Shown: positions 12,797 through 24,656 of the stretch, one piece after another
Layout: each line of letters starts with the position of its first letter
Numbering within the stretch: position 1 is the first letter of the stretch
From: Simmondsia chinensis
Taxonomy: Eukaryota > Streptophyta > Magnoliopsida > Caryophyllales > Simmondsiaceae
Reading direction: 5' to 3'
NCBI GenBank assembly: GCA_018398585.1
Contig: JAGTTD010000010.1
Location: forward strand, 29,118,638-29,182,637
Length of the DNA: 64,000 bases
Position numbers and translations under genes: made by a program
Notes under the pieces: model-generated
Databases searched by the model: none
Told to the model about the DNA's origin: nothing
Seen by the model: the letters and a program-made list of their open reading frames with translations, nothing else

Positions 12797-13371
12797 GGGT
12801 AAATTACATATTATTACCTCAAGTTTGGTACATTAATATTTTAGCCCATAAATTTAGTGACATAATTTTTTTATCCAAAAAGTAACACATATTTAATAAA
12901 ATAATATAAAAATATAATATACGGGGGTGTAAAACAAACCCCTTGCCCAACTTGTCTTCATTAGATGAGTCAAAATATTGTAGTTCATGTGTGGAATAAC
13001 TGGTATGACGATGGGACGTTCAGGTTACTAACAAATAAATGTGAACTTTAGTGAACTTTACACTATTTAAACTATTTTTTTAAATATATGTAACTTCAAG
13101 ATTAAAAAATTATTCTATAAAATTTATAACTAAAGAATTAATATATCAAATATCACAGTACTAACACGTAAATTTACCATATGAAATAACTATACGTAGA
13201 ACTGGCCATCGAAGTTGAAAGCCAAACAACATAAAGTAGTTACCAACAAATAAATGCAAATTTTACCCTGTTTGAACCAATTTATCAAGTATATCTAACT
13301 TTTAAACTAAAAATTACTTCACAAAATTTGTACACTAAAAAATTAATATATCAATAACATGTAATTTACCC
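12797..13371. mobile_element. MULE-like MITE with 13-bp terminal inverted repeats
   Basis: It begins GGGTAAATTACAT (12797-12809) and ends in the exact complement ATGTAATTTACCC (13359-13371). The flanks TATGAAATA and TACGAAATA form a 9-bp target duplication with one mismatch, the length typical of Mutator-like elements. No ORF. A near-190-bp tandem duplication (about 13023-13215 and 13238-13425) overlaps its right end, so part of the flank is repeated inside. Confidence 0.55.
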
Positions 13372-13608
13372 TACGAAATAACTGTACCAAAGAACTGGTT
13401 AATAAAATTGAAAGCTAACAACGTAAAAATGGAGTCTTTATATGAAAAAAAAGGGAAAAAAATTAACAATTTACAAGTATATACATGAAAAACCCCTAAT
13501 TTCTTCCACGTTTTCACTGAATAAAACAGGGGTTAAGCTATTTTCATCACAATTAACAACAAATTTCAGCGATTAGCATATATAATTATACTTGGAAAAT
13601 AATTTACC

Positions 13609-13770
13609 AAATAGTATCAACGATCAGCTTTGGTTCATCCGATCGGCGACTGTGTCTACTGGAGAGAGAGAGAGAGAGAGAGATAGAGAGGAGACGACAC
13701 GAAATATGAGGAAAGAGAGAGAGAAAAGAAGAGGGAAATGTGGAAGGAGCCGGTGAATCCAAGCCTACTT
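13609..13770 (-). other. Probable 5'UTR exon of the LRR gene
   Basis: On the minus strand this stretch is CT-rich (a CT microsatellite at about 13660-13690) and ends in TATTTG followed by GTAAATTATT, a plausible splice donor at 13608. Plant 5' leaders are often CT-rich, and no other gene start is seen between here and the ATG at 11334. If right, a 5'UTR intron of about 2.2 kb follows, in which the SINE nest and the MITE described separately are located. The acceptor cannot be fixed from sequence alone. Confidence 0.35.
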
Positions 13771-13790
13771 CCGAACCTCCCGATGATCGA

Positions 13791-13870
13791 CACGTGGCTT
13801 ATTATTGTCGCTCGAATTTGCTCCTTTTTGGATAAGAAGGATGTGGGCCCCTTTTCTGATATTTTTATAC
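13791..13870 (-). promoter_or_regulatory. Putative LRR-gene promoter: G-box/ABRE and TATA-like site
   Basis: A perfect palindromic G-box CACGTG lies at 13791-13796, in the context CACGTGGC, which is the ABRE form bound by bZIP factors. A TATA-like TATAAAAA is on the minus strand at 13869-13862. Both lie just upstream of the CT-rich leader. If the TATA is used, transcription would begin near 13835 and the G-box would be just downstream of the start. Position and use are inferred. Confidence 0.35.
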
Positions 13871-13879
13871 AATATATTA

Positions 13880-14842
13880 ATAGCATTATTATTATATAAA
13901 CTATTATTGTTGTCAAGATAATAATCGTAAAAGACTATGTGAGTTATAATTAATAATATAGTTAAATTTTTATAAATTAATATTTTTGGAACCATAAAAA
14001 TTTATAAATTAATCACAATATTATTAATCAATAAATTAATAATTTAGTAATTTAAACTAATTAATAAAAAAATTAATTTATCAAGGTATTTTTTATTTTT
14101 TCCAAAACATTAAACTTAATACATGTATTGTGTATTGTAATTATACTAATATTACCCAATTATCGAATTGAGTTAGAGATGAGGTCCAAGAAGACATTAA
14201 TCTACCTAAATTTCTCTCGTAATGAGAATGCTACACCAAAACTTCTTAATGCACCAAGAAAAGTTAAAGATTAGATCGAAGGAGACATTAATTTCAAGAG
14301 GAAATAAGTAACATTGAAGTCATATTTTACAAAAGCTTTCTAATTGAGTCATGTATATATATAATTTTGATGTACAAAGAGGTTATTAATTTATATATCG
14401 AGTGGGACCTATGTGTTTTTTTTAAAATGTATTGTCTTATAAATTTAGAGAATTATTAATTTACCACATTGGTCCCAAGTCAGGACCGGTCAAAAATATT
14501 ATTTAATCGAGATTATTAATTTATCGAGGTTATAATATAACTAGAATTTTTTTCGTACAATGCACAGTGTTTGATTAATTTTCAATAATTTTATTTATGT
14601 GTCATGATTCATAAATTATATTATTAGCATAAATAAAAAATTTGTATGTATAATAACTTATTATTTAAATTGAGAAAAGATAATTGACCTTATCATTAAA
14701 TAAACCTTTTTATAGATATGGATATAAATATAAATAAGGATGAGAGTATTTTTGAACACTAGGATGAGAGAGTAGAGGTTTAAAGGAAGAGGTAAGGTAA
14801 TAATCTAGAAATTTAAAAATTGGAGAGTGGAGGCTTTTGGGT
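13880..14842. other. AT-rich intergenic sequence
   Basis: No ORF of note, no recognised element and no RNA gene. It is upstream of the LRR gene promoter. Confidence 0.6.
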
Positions 14843-14855
14843 AAAGAGGGGAAGT

Positions 14856-15030
14856 ACAACAATAACAATAATTTCAATGCCACAAGGGCTCCCGCTTGTG
14901 CAGGATCTGTGGGGGATAGGATGTACGCAGCCTTACCCTGTCAGAGTGAGACCCTGACGAGAGGCTGTTTCCGATGACCCCAAACCTGATCTTTGGAGTT
15001 TGATAGTTATAAAAAGCCTGAAATAAGGGG
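14856..15030 (-). mobile_element. Au-type SINE with unrelated short head
   Basis: Read on the minus strand, the body carries CATCGGAAACAGCCTCTCG, GGTAAGGCTGCGTACATCC and GCGGGAGCCCTTGTGGCATT, and ends with ATTGTTATTGTTGT. Flanks at 14843-14855 and 15031-15043 share AAAGA(G/C)GGGAAGT, a 13-bp duplication with one mismatch. The roughly 45 bp before the body are not 5S- or tRNA-like to my reading, so this may be a 5'-truncated copy of a longer SINE or LINE with the same 3' end. Confidence 0.7.
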
Positions 15031-15180
15031 AAAGACGGGAAGTGATAGCCCAAAATTTTAAAGATTGAGGAGTGAAGGTTTTTGGAAAGGGAAACCTCTA
15101 TTTAATACATAGTATGGATATGGATTAAAAATTTTAGTAAAGTTACTTTTGGTATTAATAATTTTGTTCCGACAATATAT

Positions 15181-15485
15181 ATATATGGTGGCATTCTTAT
15201 GAGAGGGTGAGAATGTGAAAGGAGTCAATCATGGCCCTCTATTGTAATGGATGGCCAAAATTTGTTAGTCACTAAAAAAATATAATAATTTATGGCCTAT
15301 ACCCTTTCATGGGGCAAAAGTAAAGAAGGGATAATGGAAAGAAATTGTTTTTTTTTTTTTCAATACTCAACAAATCTTGGTCGTAAATTATTTTTTTAAG
15401 TGTCCGACAAATCTTGGCCATCCATTATAATAGAGGGTCGGGATTGACTCCTCTCACCCTCTCATAAGAACGCAACACTATATGT
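15181..15485. mobile_element. Hairpin MITE, ~85-bp inverted arms
   Basis: The left arm has CTTATGAGAGGGTGAGA, GGAGTCAATC and CCCTCTATTGTAATGGATGG; the right arm at 15402-15478 is its inverted complement with about 10 percent change. The roughly 135-bp centre has no ORF. The type is fold-back/MULE-like. Confidence 0.65.
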
Positions 15486-15537
15486 ATATCTAATAATATT
15501 TTTAAATCTAAATGAATTAATTTTGAGATCATTTACA

Positions 15538-16013
15538 TGCTAATATTCCGTCGCTTGTAAAAATAATATAAAAGCTCTTGACCTTTTTTTAGGTTTTATT
15601 ACCTTAAATTTTGTTTGTATTAATAAATAGGAATCTCTCCGGTGAATGACGTCATATTATGGGGAAAAAGCTGACCTGGTAGGTTATTTTATATATCCAC
15701 TACAATTTATTGATAAAAATACTCTTTTTGACGTGGTAGATCACTTTAAATAACCGTTAAAGTGTAGGAATATTAACTATTGAAAATGAAAGTTTTCTTT
15801 TAAAAAAAAAAAAGATCAAGAGTGGTATTTTTGTCAATATATTGTAATAGATATTTAAAATGACCTACCATGTTAACTTTTTCCCTTGACTATGATGTTA
15901 TCACACCGAAGAATGTCTTATTTATTAATATGGACAAAATCTCATATACTAGAAAAATAAATCAGAAAGGTCAGGGTCTTTTTATTATTTTCACAAACAT
16001 CGAAATATTAAAA
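15538..16013. repeat. Long imperfect inverted repeat (~200-bp arms)
   Basis: The left arm (about 15538-15735) and right arm (about 15818-16013) match as inverted complements in order: CTAATATT(C/T)CG, TTGT(A/G)AAAATAAT, CT(C/T)TGACCTTT-like, TATTAATAAATA, CGGTG, GGGAAAAAG, TGGTAGGT and TATTGA(T/C)AAAAATA. The loop is about 80 bp. The whole stretch can form one hairpin of about 475 nt. Confidence 0.6.
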
Positions 16014-16231
16014 TGAAAATAACCTTAATTTTAAGGAAAAAATATTAAGAAGATATTGAACTATACCCTAAAGAATTTTTTTTGTATTTAACATTTTCAA
16101 TGGTAAAAAAAAAAAGCATTGAACACCCATACACATGTGTATTAATTTGGAATTGTACAATTAAAGGGAATAAATTAAGCATTCTAGAGATATATTTAAT
16201 ATCTATAATCTTTTTTTAATAATTAAGTATG

Positions 16232-16272
<41 letters not shown>

Positions 16273-16427
16273 TTACTTCAGGGTTATCTATGTAAAATAT
16301 TATTGTGTTTTGACCAATGCATCAATTTAGTTCTTTTATTTTAATTTATCAATTTATTATTCGTACAAGTTAATAACTTATTTTTTAATCGATTCGTTAC
16401 ATTAGATGTACAACCCAATGCAAACCC

Positions 16428-16940
16428 ACCCTTTAACCTAATTAAACTCACTCATGACCCGACCGCTGAAAAAAAAGTTTAACCACCTTGACGTTAATTT
16501 TACATTAGGACCAAAGTAAATTAGGCTAAACTAATTTTACTCGCAGTCCTAAAATAAAATTAACGTCAATGTTGTGAAATTTTTTTTAACGGTCGGGTAA
16601 TAAGTAAGTTTAATTAGGCTAAATTAATTTTTAATTAGCCTAATTTTACTCGTAGTCCTATAGTAAAATTAATATCAACGTGATAAAAATAAATTTTCAA
16701 TGGTCTGGTCATGGGTTTAATTAGGCTAAATTAATTTTTAATTAGCCTAATTTTATTAGTAATCCTACGGTAAAAATAACGTTAACATGATTAAAGTTAT
16801 TGTAACGGTCAGGTTACACTAGAGTTTAATTAGGCTAAATTAATTTAATTAGCCTACTTTTACTCGTAGTTCTACAGTAAAATTAACATAAATGTGTGAA
16901 AAATTTTTTAATTGTTGAGACACAATTGAGTTTAATTGAC
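16428..16940. repeat. ~108-bp tandem repeats with an inverted leading unit
   Basis: Units starting with GTTTAATTAGGCTAA begin at 16608, 16715 and 16824, and a diverged one at 16930, a spacing of 106-109 bp. Each carries TTAGCCTA, a CTCGTAGT block and AAAATTAAC. The preceding part, 16428-16505, holds the same unit in inverted orientation, making a palindrome-like junction. Confidence 0.6.
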
Positions 16941-18060
16941 AAAATCTATGATCAAACGATTAAAAATATATTATTAACTTGTATAAGGACTAAGCTTGTA
17001 TAATTAAAATCAAAAGAAATAAATTGACACATTGAGAAGAAGTATAAGAACATTTTACGTAAATGAATCTAATTTAATTGTACAATATGTATCATAAAAT
17101 ATATTTAATTATTAAAAAATGAATTATAATATTAAGTATATATCTAGAATATTAAATTTATTTCTCTCAATTATACAATTCCAAATTACTTCTTATATAA
17201 TGATTCAATTCCAAATTAATTCATACACAAATGTTCAAGCTTTTTTTATACCATTGAAAAGCTCAATACTAAAAAAAATTTTGGAGTATAGTTCAATTCC
17301 TTTTTAATATTTAATCCTAATTTTCATTACAGAAATTAATTTAAAATATTAATTTTTATAAAAACTAAATTTTTTTTTGGACAAATGTAACAAAAATATA
17401 CTAAAATATTTGATATGGGGCCGGCTTGTTGTTGGCTTTACCTGATTGGGAGAGGCCAAAGTGACTGTGTATAGATTGCACGCAAACTAGCGATGTGTAG
17501 CAATCTCTGTGTGTGCCTGTTGATTTCAAAAAAATATCTTATGTGCGTATGATTAAAAAAATGTCTTATGTGTGCATATAAAACATAAGAAAATGTTAAT
17601 TGTATTTATTTTTTAACATTTGTTTTATGCTTTAAATAATACAATAAGTTTATTACAGTAAATATTCTTTTACTTTACTCATTATGTCAATTTAAGCACT
17701 GTACAATTGATATTGTATTAATTTGATCATTAGAATAAAATTTATATAAAATTTTTAATAGTTCTGCATGAGTTAGGTTAAATTGATTCAGCGGGTGAAT
17801 TTATAGTGAATTACTTGAACCTAACTTGATTATGCCTTTAAATATTACATCAATAACTTAACTTAATCTTGAGCAAAGGACTAAGTTGATATAATATAAA
17901 TTATAGAAGGACTAAATTGACATAATTCAAAGTAAAATAACTAATTTTTTTTGGTCAACTACAAAGATTGAATTGATACAATGAGAAACGTATAGGAACT
18001 TTTGGTATAAATAACCCTTTATTAAATCATAGAACTTCTAAGATTAATTGTTGGCTTGAC
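16941..18060. other. AT-rich sequence, nothing recognised
   Basis: No supported coding region, RNA gene or transposon end was found. Confidence 0.5.
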
Positions 18061-18089
18061 AGAGTTGAAGATCGATTGTTCAGTGGCTA

Positions 18090-18643
18090 TCCCCTCCAAT
18101 GGATTCGCTCAAGTGGAATGTGGACGGATCGTCTATTGGAAAATCGGGGGCTGCGAATGTTGGTGGTATCCTTAGAGATCACCTTGAAAATATTTTGTGT
18201 GTGTTTTTTTTTTGTACCAATTGGTGTTTCTGAGTCTAATTGTGTGGAATCCTTTACAGTTGTCTGCGGAGTCTGATTGGCTTAGAGAAACTATTCTAAT
18301 TGTTGAGTACAACTCCCTTAATGCGGAGAAATGGTGTAACGTTGGACAGGGGCGGACCTTGGAGTATGTCTTTCACCTTTAATAGAATAACAAACTACAG
18401 AAGGGCTATTAGATGGGTATCGTTAGTGCATATCTGAAGAGAAGCGAATCAAGTTGCAGATTCCCTGACTAAGAGTGGTTTCAAGAGCGTCCCCTTTTAT
18501 TAGTTGGCTGGTGTTTTCATTGTTTTATTCTTGTACTGGGTGTTGGCTTGTGCTTCAAGTGTGGTTTGGGTGTGTGTATGTTTGATGTATTTTCATCTTT
18601 ATTAGCAATGAAATTTCAATTATCAAAAAAAAAAAAAAAAAAG
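18090..18643 (+). pseudogene. L1-type LINE 3' remnant: RNase H domain and poly(A)
   Basis: In changing frames the translation gives LKWNVDGSSIGKSGAANVGG, ILRDH, a CxFxVPIGV-like segment, NSLNAEKWCN and EANQVADSLTKSG. This is the order found in the C-terminal RNase H of plant L1 LINEs, including the N-terminal WNVDGS motif and the REANxVADxLAK end. Several frameshifts and stops break it. The 3' end AATGAAATTTCAATTATC followed by a run of A (to 18643) is a normal LINE tail. Confidence 0.7.
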
Positions 18644-19003
18644 TTACTCATCTACAAAGATCATATTATAAAAATTTATTTTTATGGTTTTTTTTTTTCA
18701 TTTATATGTTATATGTTGTGCATAAATATTTTTCAACAATCCATAAGTGTGCAAGAAGAATGAAAAATAAAGAAGTTCATTCTTCAATCTCAAGCAACCA
18801 AAAATCGGGTGTTCTTGGTATGAACATGGAAAGCATGGCATATTGGCATCTCCATTCACACAAGGCATTTGTGGGAATTTCCCTTCTATTGATTAGCAGA
18901 AATCATTGTGCGAATTTTCTCATTTTAAAGGTTATTTATGCTAAACATTCATGTAATTTACTCATTATGTCAATATAATTATTTATTTTGAATTGTATTA
19001 GCT

Positions 19004-19254
19004 AGGGTTCATTTACCAGGCATTAAGGCACCGGATCCCATTAGAACTCCGAAATTAAGCATGCTTGGGCGAGAGTTGCACCAGGACGGGTGTTCTCCTG
19101 AGAAGTCTTCATGTTGCCAACCCTATAAGGTTAAGGGTTCTCGAAAACAGTCTCTCGGCAGGGTTACACCCTGAAGGGGTAAGGTTGCGTACATCCATCC
19201 TTCCCAAACCTCGCTTATGCGGGAGCCCTTGAGGCAATGGGTTTATTGTTGTTG
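19004..19254 (+). mobile_element. 5S rRNA-headed Au-type SINE, complete, with 20-bp target duplication
   Basis: The flanks TATTTTGAATTGTATTAGCT (18984-19003) and the same sequence with one change (19255-19274) fix both ends. The first ~120 bp (19004-19123) follow 5S rRNA from its first bases: ACCAGGCATTAAGGCACCGG, ATCCCATTAGAACTCCGAAA, TTAAGCATGCTTGGGCGAGA and the C-box region. The remaining ~130 bp are the Au-SINE body (TTCTCGAAAACAGTCTCTCG, GGTAAGGTTGCGTACATCC, GCGGGAGCCCTTGAGGCAAT) with a TTGTTGTTG tail. This shows a single transposed unit in which a 5S promoter replaces the tRNA-derived head of classical Au. Confidence 0.9.
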
Positions 19255-19319
19255 TATTTTGAATTGCATTAGCTCAAATCCTTATACAATTTAAGTTGTT
19301 TAAATTCAAATGAAATTGA

Positions 19320-19560
19320 AGTTAGGCTAATCACATAATTTTTAACGACTTGGTCATGTCAGATGCAAGTAATCTCATTCGTTGATCCAATTTAAACTCA
19401 CTCATGATCTGATTATTAAAATTTTCATTACCAACATGACTTTTAACAGATTGGTCATATCAGATGCAAGCGATCTCATTTGCTGAGCCAATTTCAATTC
19501 ACCCATGATTTGATAATTGAAAGTTTTATCTCTAACTTAACGTCAATTTAACTTTAGGAC
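19320..19560. repeat. Two tandem ~97-bp units
   Basis: The block GGTCATGTCAGATGCAAG at about 19352 recurs with one change at about 19449, followed in both by ATCTCATT, CCAATTT and a CACTCATGAT / CACCCATGAT block. No coding content. Confidence 0.5.
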
Positions 19561-20143
19561 TACATTGATTGTGTAAAGTGTATAGAGAATAAATTAACAT
19601 AATTAAAGTACATATAAAAATTGAATTGACACAATGGATACAGTAAAAGATTTATAACTAAAATTTCCTTTTTCTAAAATAAGAGTCCGAAATGGCGTGA
19701 GATAAAAAAGAAGCTTGACTTGCAAGCATCTCGATCACTTGGGTTGTATATGAGATTAGCATTCGTCTGCTTTTCGTGTATCAAATAGCGATTTGACAAT
19801 ATTTTATTTGGTAACAAGCATTTTAGGTAGCATCTAACAATTTGATCAATCAAACAATTAAAAAGCAATGTATAGTAACAAGTTTTGTAGTTAGTGATTG
19901 TTACATTTTATTATCTCAAAATTATATTGATTTGATTTAGTTAATATTTGGGTGAAATATAATTTAGATTGGGTTATTTAAATAAATTAGATTTTATTTA
20001 TTTCGATATTGTAAATCAAATTAGACTAGGATAACTCAATTATAAAATGGGCTTAGGATTGATGGTTTAAGTAAAAGAGAGGCGTTCATGGGATTTGTAA
20101 AGAGATGCTTAAGGGGGCACCTAGGCAGGGGGAGAGTGACATA

Positions 20144-20643
20144 TGTTGGTGTATTTTCAAAATGTATGTGATTGTCCTATACTTGGTTAAGTGTTTTGAA
20201 CTTGTATGGGATGTGTGTCGACACACAGGACCCGTGTGTTAATATTAAAAAAGAAAGTGGCTCTTCATGAAGGGATGTGTCCCTTCTTGAAGAGACACTT
20301 GAAAAACTATAACTAGCCGTTTGGGGGATTCATTTTAAAAGAGAGAAGAAAAGAGAATTCTCTTTTCATGTTTTGAGAAATAAAATACAATTGCAAGTAG
20401 CACTTGAAAAATTCATATTTGTAAAAGTCTTTGAAAAGGTTATTCTCATTCATCTCACTATGTCTCTCCCTTTACATATTCTCTTCTTCATATATGGTTG
20501 TTGTTGTATCCCCGAGGATATTTCGTATACCGAAATAAGCCTTAAGGAAAGTGATTACACGCCTCAACACCTGAGATCTCGCGGTTACCCGGTTCCCGGT
20601 ATTTTGGGAAATTTTGCAAGTATTTCAATAATTTGTTCTAACA
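20144..20643 (+). repeat. 5' LTR, 500 bp
   Basis: Starts TG and ends CA. Contains ACTATAACTAGCC, a changed TATAAATAG at the place where the 3' LTR has ACTATAAATAGCC, and the short-ORF region shared by both LTRs. Confidence 0.92.
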
Positions 20644-23600
20644 ATCTTAAGGCTTTTTTCGTTAATTGAAATGGCTTCCTTGATTTGGTGGCGAACCATG
20701 TGAGATTGGAAAAAGTAACAAAGAGGAAAATGTATGTTTTCTTGGATCCTTCTTATACACAATTTGCTATGGATCGAGGTATGTCCTTTGATTCAAATAT
20801 GAGTAAGAAGAATCATGAAATTTTAAGAGTGATATAAAATTTGATCAAAGATATCGAAACCGTGAAGTTTATAATACCTAACGAGTAGTGGTTGATGCAT
20901 TATTATTTATGCATGAAATTTTATTTATTTGATTTGGGATAAAATCATGAAATCATGTGACTCATGTGAATTATGAAATTGATGGACATAAAACATAATT
21001 AAAATGGATGGAAGACGAATGAAATCCTGAGATTTATGTGAATCAATGTGCATCGATGTGCGTCCATTGGTGAGTATACATATGATATCAAAACTAAAAT
21101 TGAATGGGCATTGGTTGATGTGGTTTGAATCATGAATCTTTGATCAATTGTTTTTAATTCACATGAATTAAATTAAGTGATGTTGAATCATGTGATTTAT
21201 TGAAAAACAAAAAATTAAAATTAAAATTAAAATGAAAATGGCAAGTTGCTACTTGGGGCGTCAAACTTGCGGCCTTTGAGATGAAGGTGAAATCAATTAA
21301 CCACTTGTATAGATGCTTTCTTATGCATTACTCCCATGCAAATTAATTAATGATCAATAAATAAATAAGAATTAAATAACGATAAGGAAAGGGGGTTGCC
21401 TTTAAGGGGATTCGAACCTGCACGCACGCCCCTAAGTGGCTGAAGATGAATGTATAAATTGCCATTAATCCACATGCCAGTTCATGCATCATTTAATGAA
21501 GGAGATGAACTATATATTAAATTTTGGTCTTTGGCAATGGTTAAACGATGAGTACAATGACGGTTAAAATTTGGTATTTTACCAATTCTGGAGAATAATC
21601 CAAACGAAGTCATGTACACGTAATTATTTTGGCAATTTTAACTAACGAAAACAATTAAAATTATGAAGACATACTTAATATAAATTAGTATGTATGATTT
21701 GAGCATTAAAATAAAAGAAAATGAATGTTTTGGGTGGTTGTTGAAACCAGACGTTGAGGCGATGCTAAAAAGGGAAATCCTTGTTTAGCGTGGTTGTTGA
21801 AACTAAGCGCCGAAACGATTCTAAAACTAATAATAATAATAATACTTGGATGTATGCTCTATTATAAATTGCTAATAAAATATCTATGCACGTGTATAAC
21901 CATGATTATAATTCATAAAGAATTATGATGGTTGAAATAAAGTATAAATTGTGCGTTATGTATAGTAATTCATTGTTGTATGAATTTGCAAAATGAACAA
22001 TAAATATATTGAGGTTTAATGCACGTATTTTAATAACTATGTGGAAATAAGCCCATAATAAATATGGGTATGTTGATTCATTCTTGTTTTGAAGGTTATT
22101 AATTTAGTCCCCTCTATGTATTGTTCGTTGACGGAATTTATATTAAGAAACAATGGAGTGAGCAATAGTGGAGTTAGAAAATCATGAAAAGCAATGTTTA
22201 TATGATCATGATTATGAAAGAAGTTTGAGTATAAATGATGATATAATGTTAATGCATGTTAGTTAATATAACTAATACTTGCATGAAGGTACAAGTATGG
22301 ACATTAATGTGGCTATATGATTAATGCTTATATGCATGGATGTATGATTTTATTAAATTAAGTTTGATGCATATATGTTGATGTGGCTATGAGTTCCACA
22401 TGTCCATGAACGTAAACGTGATCATAATGCTTTACGGCTTTGTTATTTATGAAATAAATGCCGTTTGTTTGCTTGATAAATGAAAATAATGTGAATTTGA
22501 ATGGAACCCAGTGGATCATGAAATGTATGGATTTTTATATATGTTGATCCCTAGTATGACTGATATAAAGAAATTCACGTTAAAGTCCATGATTAAGAAT
22601 AATGAGCACTTGAAAATGGTGATTTATAATTTCATACTAACCACATTGCTTCGGTGGGTTTTCAAAGTTATTGGATGTAATGTTCCAATGGAAACCGGCA
22701 TGCGTGTAAAATTATCCTTTTATCTATCATCATGATTAATGGAGTTGAAGTAAAGCTTACCTGCATGTTAAAGGCGTAGGTCTATGATGAATGAGTAGTC
22801 GGTTAAAATGAAGTATATTTTATACAATGAATTTTTAAATCCTCAAATTGAGTGATAGATTCATGCAATTGTTGCATCGTAAATGAGATTTTTGTGTGAT
22901 GATATGTTCACATGTTAGGGTGTTGTTAGTCATCAACGTGACAAATTTAAAGAGTATGTAAATACTGAATTATGATGACTCTATTACCCATAAGTTTTAA
23001 TGCGTATAAATGGCATGTATTTTCGTATGACTGAATTATGGGTGGAGTAAACATCCTAAGACATAAATGTACATGACTACATAGAAAGTGACTTCGAGTT
23101 TTTATTGATCTTGAATGATGCATTGTGATAATGTGAATTAAAATAAATTATGATGAAAGTCATGTTTGAGGGTATATCCCTGAAAAGACTCTAGAACTTT
23201 GAAAGAATAAAAGTGTGAAAAGAGAAGTCCCTAGCGATCGGACTTGTGTATTTCTAGAAGAATGAACTAGAGATAATATGAACATCAAAGTTCAACATTG
23301 CTGTGTCATATATTGTGATTCTATGACGAGTCTATGAAGTCTTGCGATGTGGCCTCTTGTAAGAGGTAGTTGATGAATCCGAATAGTGTAAATGAATAGT
23401 CTGATAATGACAGTGGATTCATTGTGTTAATGTACATTGTTTACATGTTGAAATTTGGTATGTATACTTAGAATCAAATGAAAATGTTCCAATGGTATAA
23501 TTGGAAATTGAAAAGGTTAGATATAGCCTTAGTTGTTGAATGGCTGAGTGTAAATAACTACCTATGTAAGTAAAGATAACTGGCATGGAGTACACAAGGT

Positions 23601-24656
23601 ACTGGAATGACCACGCGTTGTGGTGTTATTTTAATGAATACTCTTCTATCTAGAAGAATACTTGAACGCCAGTTGAACATCCGAGAGGCATGACTATGCT
23701 TTTAAAAGCTAGTAAATGTTAAAAGTGGTGGGGGTGTTGTTCCTTGAATTTCAAGAAACTAACACGTGTTATAAATTCCACTGTGATAATAGAGTTTATT
23801 GCTCTGGTTTCAGCTTGTAAAGAAACATAGCAATTAAAGGATCTTGTGTTTAAAATTCCTTTGTGGCACAAGCTAATGTGAAAGAGTGAGATGTATCACT
23901 GAAAGTCCGGACACAACAGTGTCGAATATTGTGAAGTGAGATAACTCATAAAATATTGAGTGATTATTGTGGACTTTAAAATGTAAGTCTGAAACTAGTA
24001 GATCTCTTATTTGAGAACATTGCTAGAGACTTGATAATTAAAGGGATGGTGTGAAACCTGTCATTATTAGTCACCCATGATAGGCCCTCAACTCGACACC
24101 TAGTATGACGCTAGGTCTCGGGTTCAATGAGAGAGACTTGTCATCCGTGTGACTGCAAGCACTAAAAGAGAATTTTTCCATCCCTAGTGTGTAGTGCTTG
24201 GTACCTGCGTTAGAGATACTAAGAGGATGAGCTTATGCTCTTAATGGACCTGATTTTTAAAAAACTTATTGAATGTCGCGTCGCAGGGACATGATCAATG
24301 AGGTCCATCTTAGTGAGTGTTGAAGTTTGGCCGCTTCAAAGGGGTGATTTTTTACTAAGAGTTTGGCCCTGAAACACTTACGAAGGGTACAGGACACAAG
24401 GCCATAGAATGTGTCGATCTGGGAGTCGTAGGGTATGTACGGGGAGTACGCCTTGTGCGTGATTAGATAGTCGGTTAGTCAAATGGGTTGTATGGTTCAA
24501 AACTTGGTCTACCATTTTAGATCCGATTAACTGTATGGTCTCTTCACTAGCTGGGGGTTCAATCGTGAGACACCCTCATTGATGCACAATAAGGTCTCTT
24601 TTAATTTGAGATGTTGATTATTCGAGAATGATGGCATTTTGAAAATGGTGGGGGAA

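Noticed and set aside
13656..13916. Minus-strand ORF of 86 codons
   Set aside because: Its Ser/Leu repeats come from the CT microsatellite of the leader and promoter region.
20373..20669. 98-codon ORF, repeated at 24886-25170
   Set aside because: It lies within both LTRs and is simply duplicated with them; it crosses the LTR end and shows no known domain.
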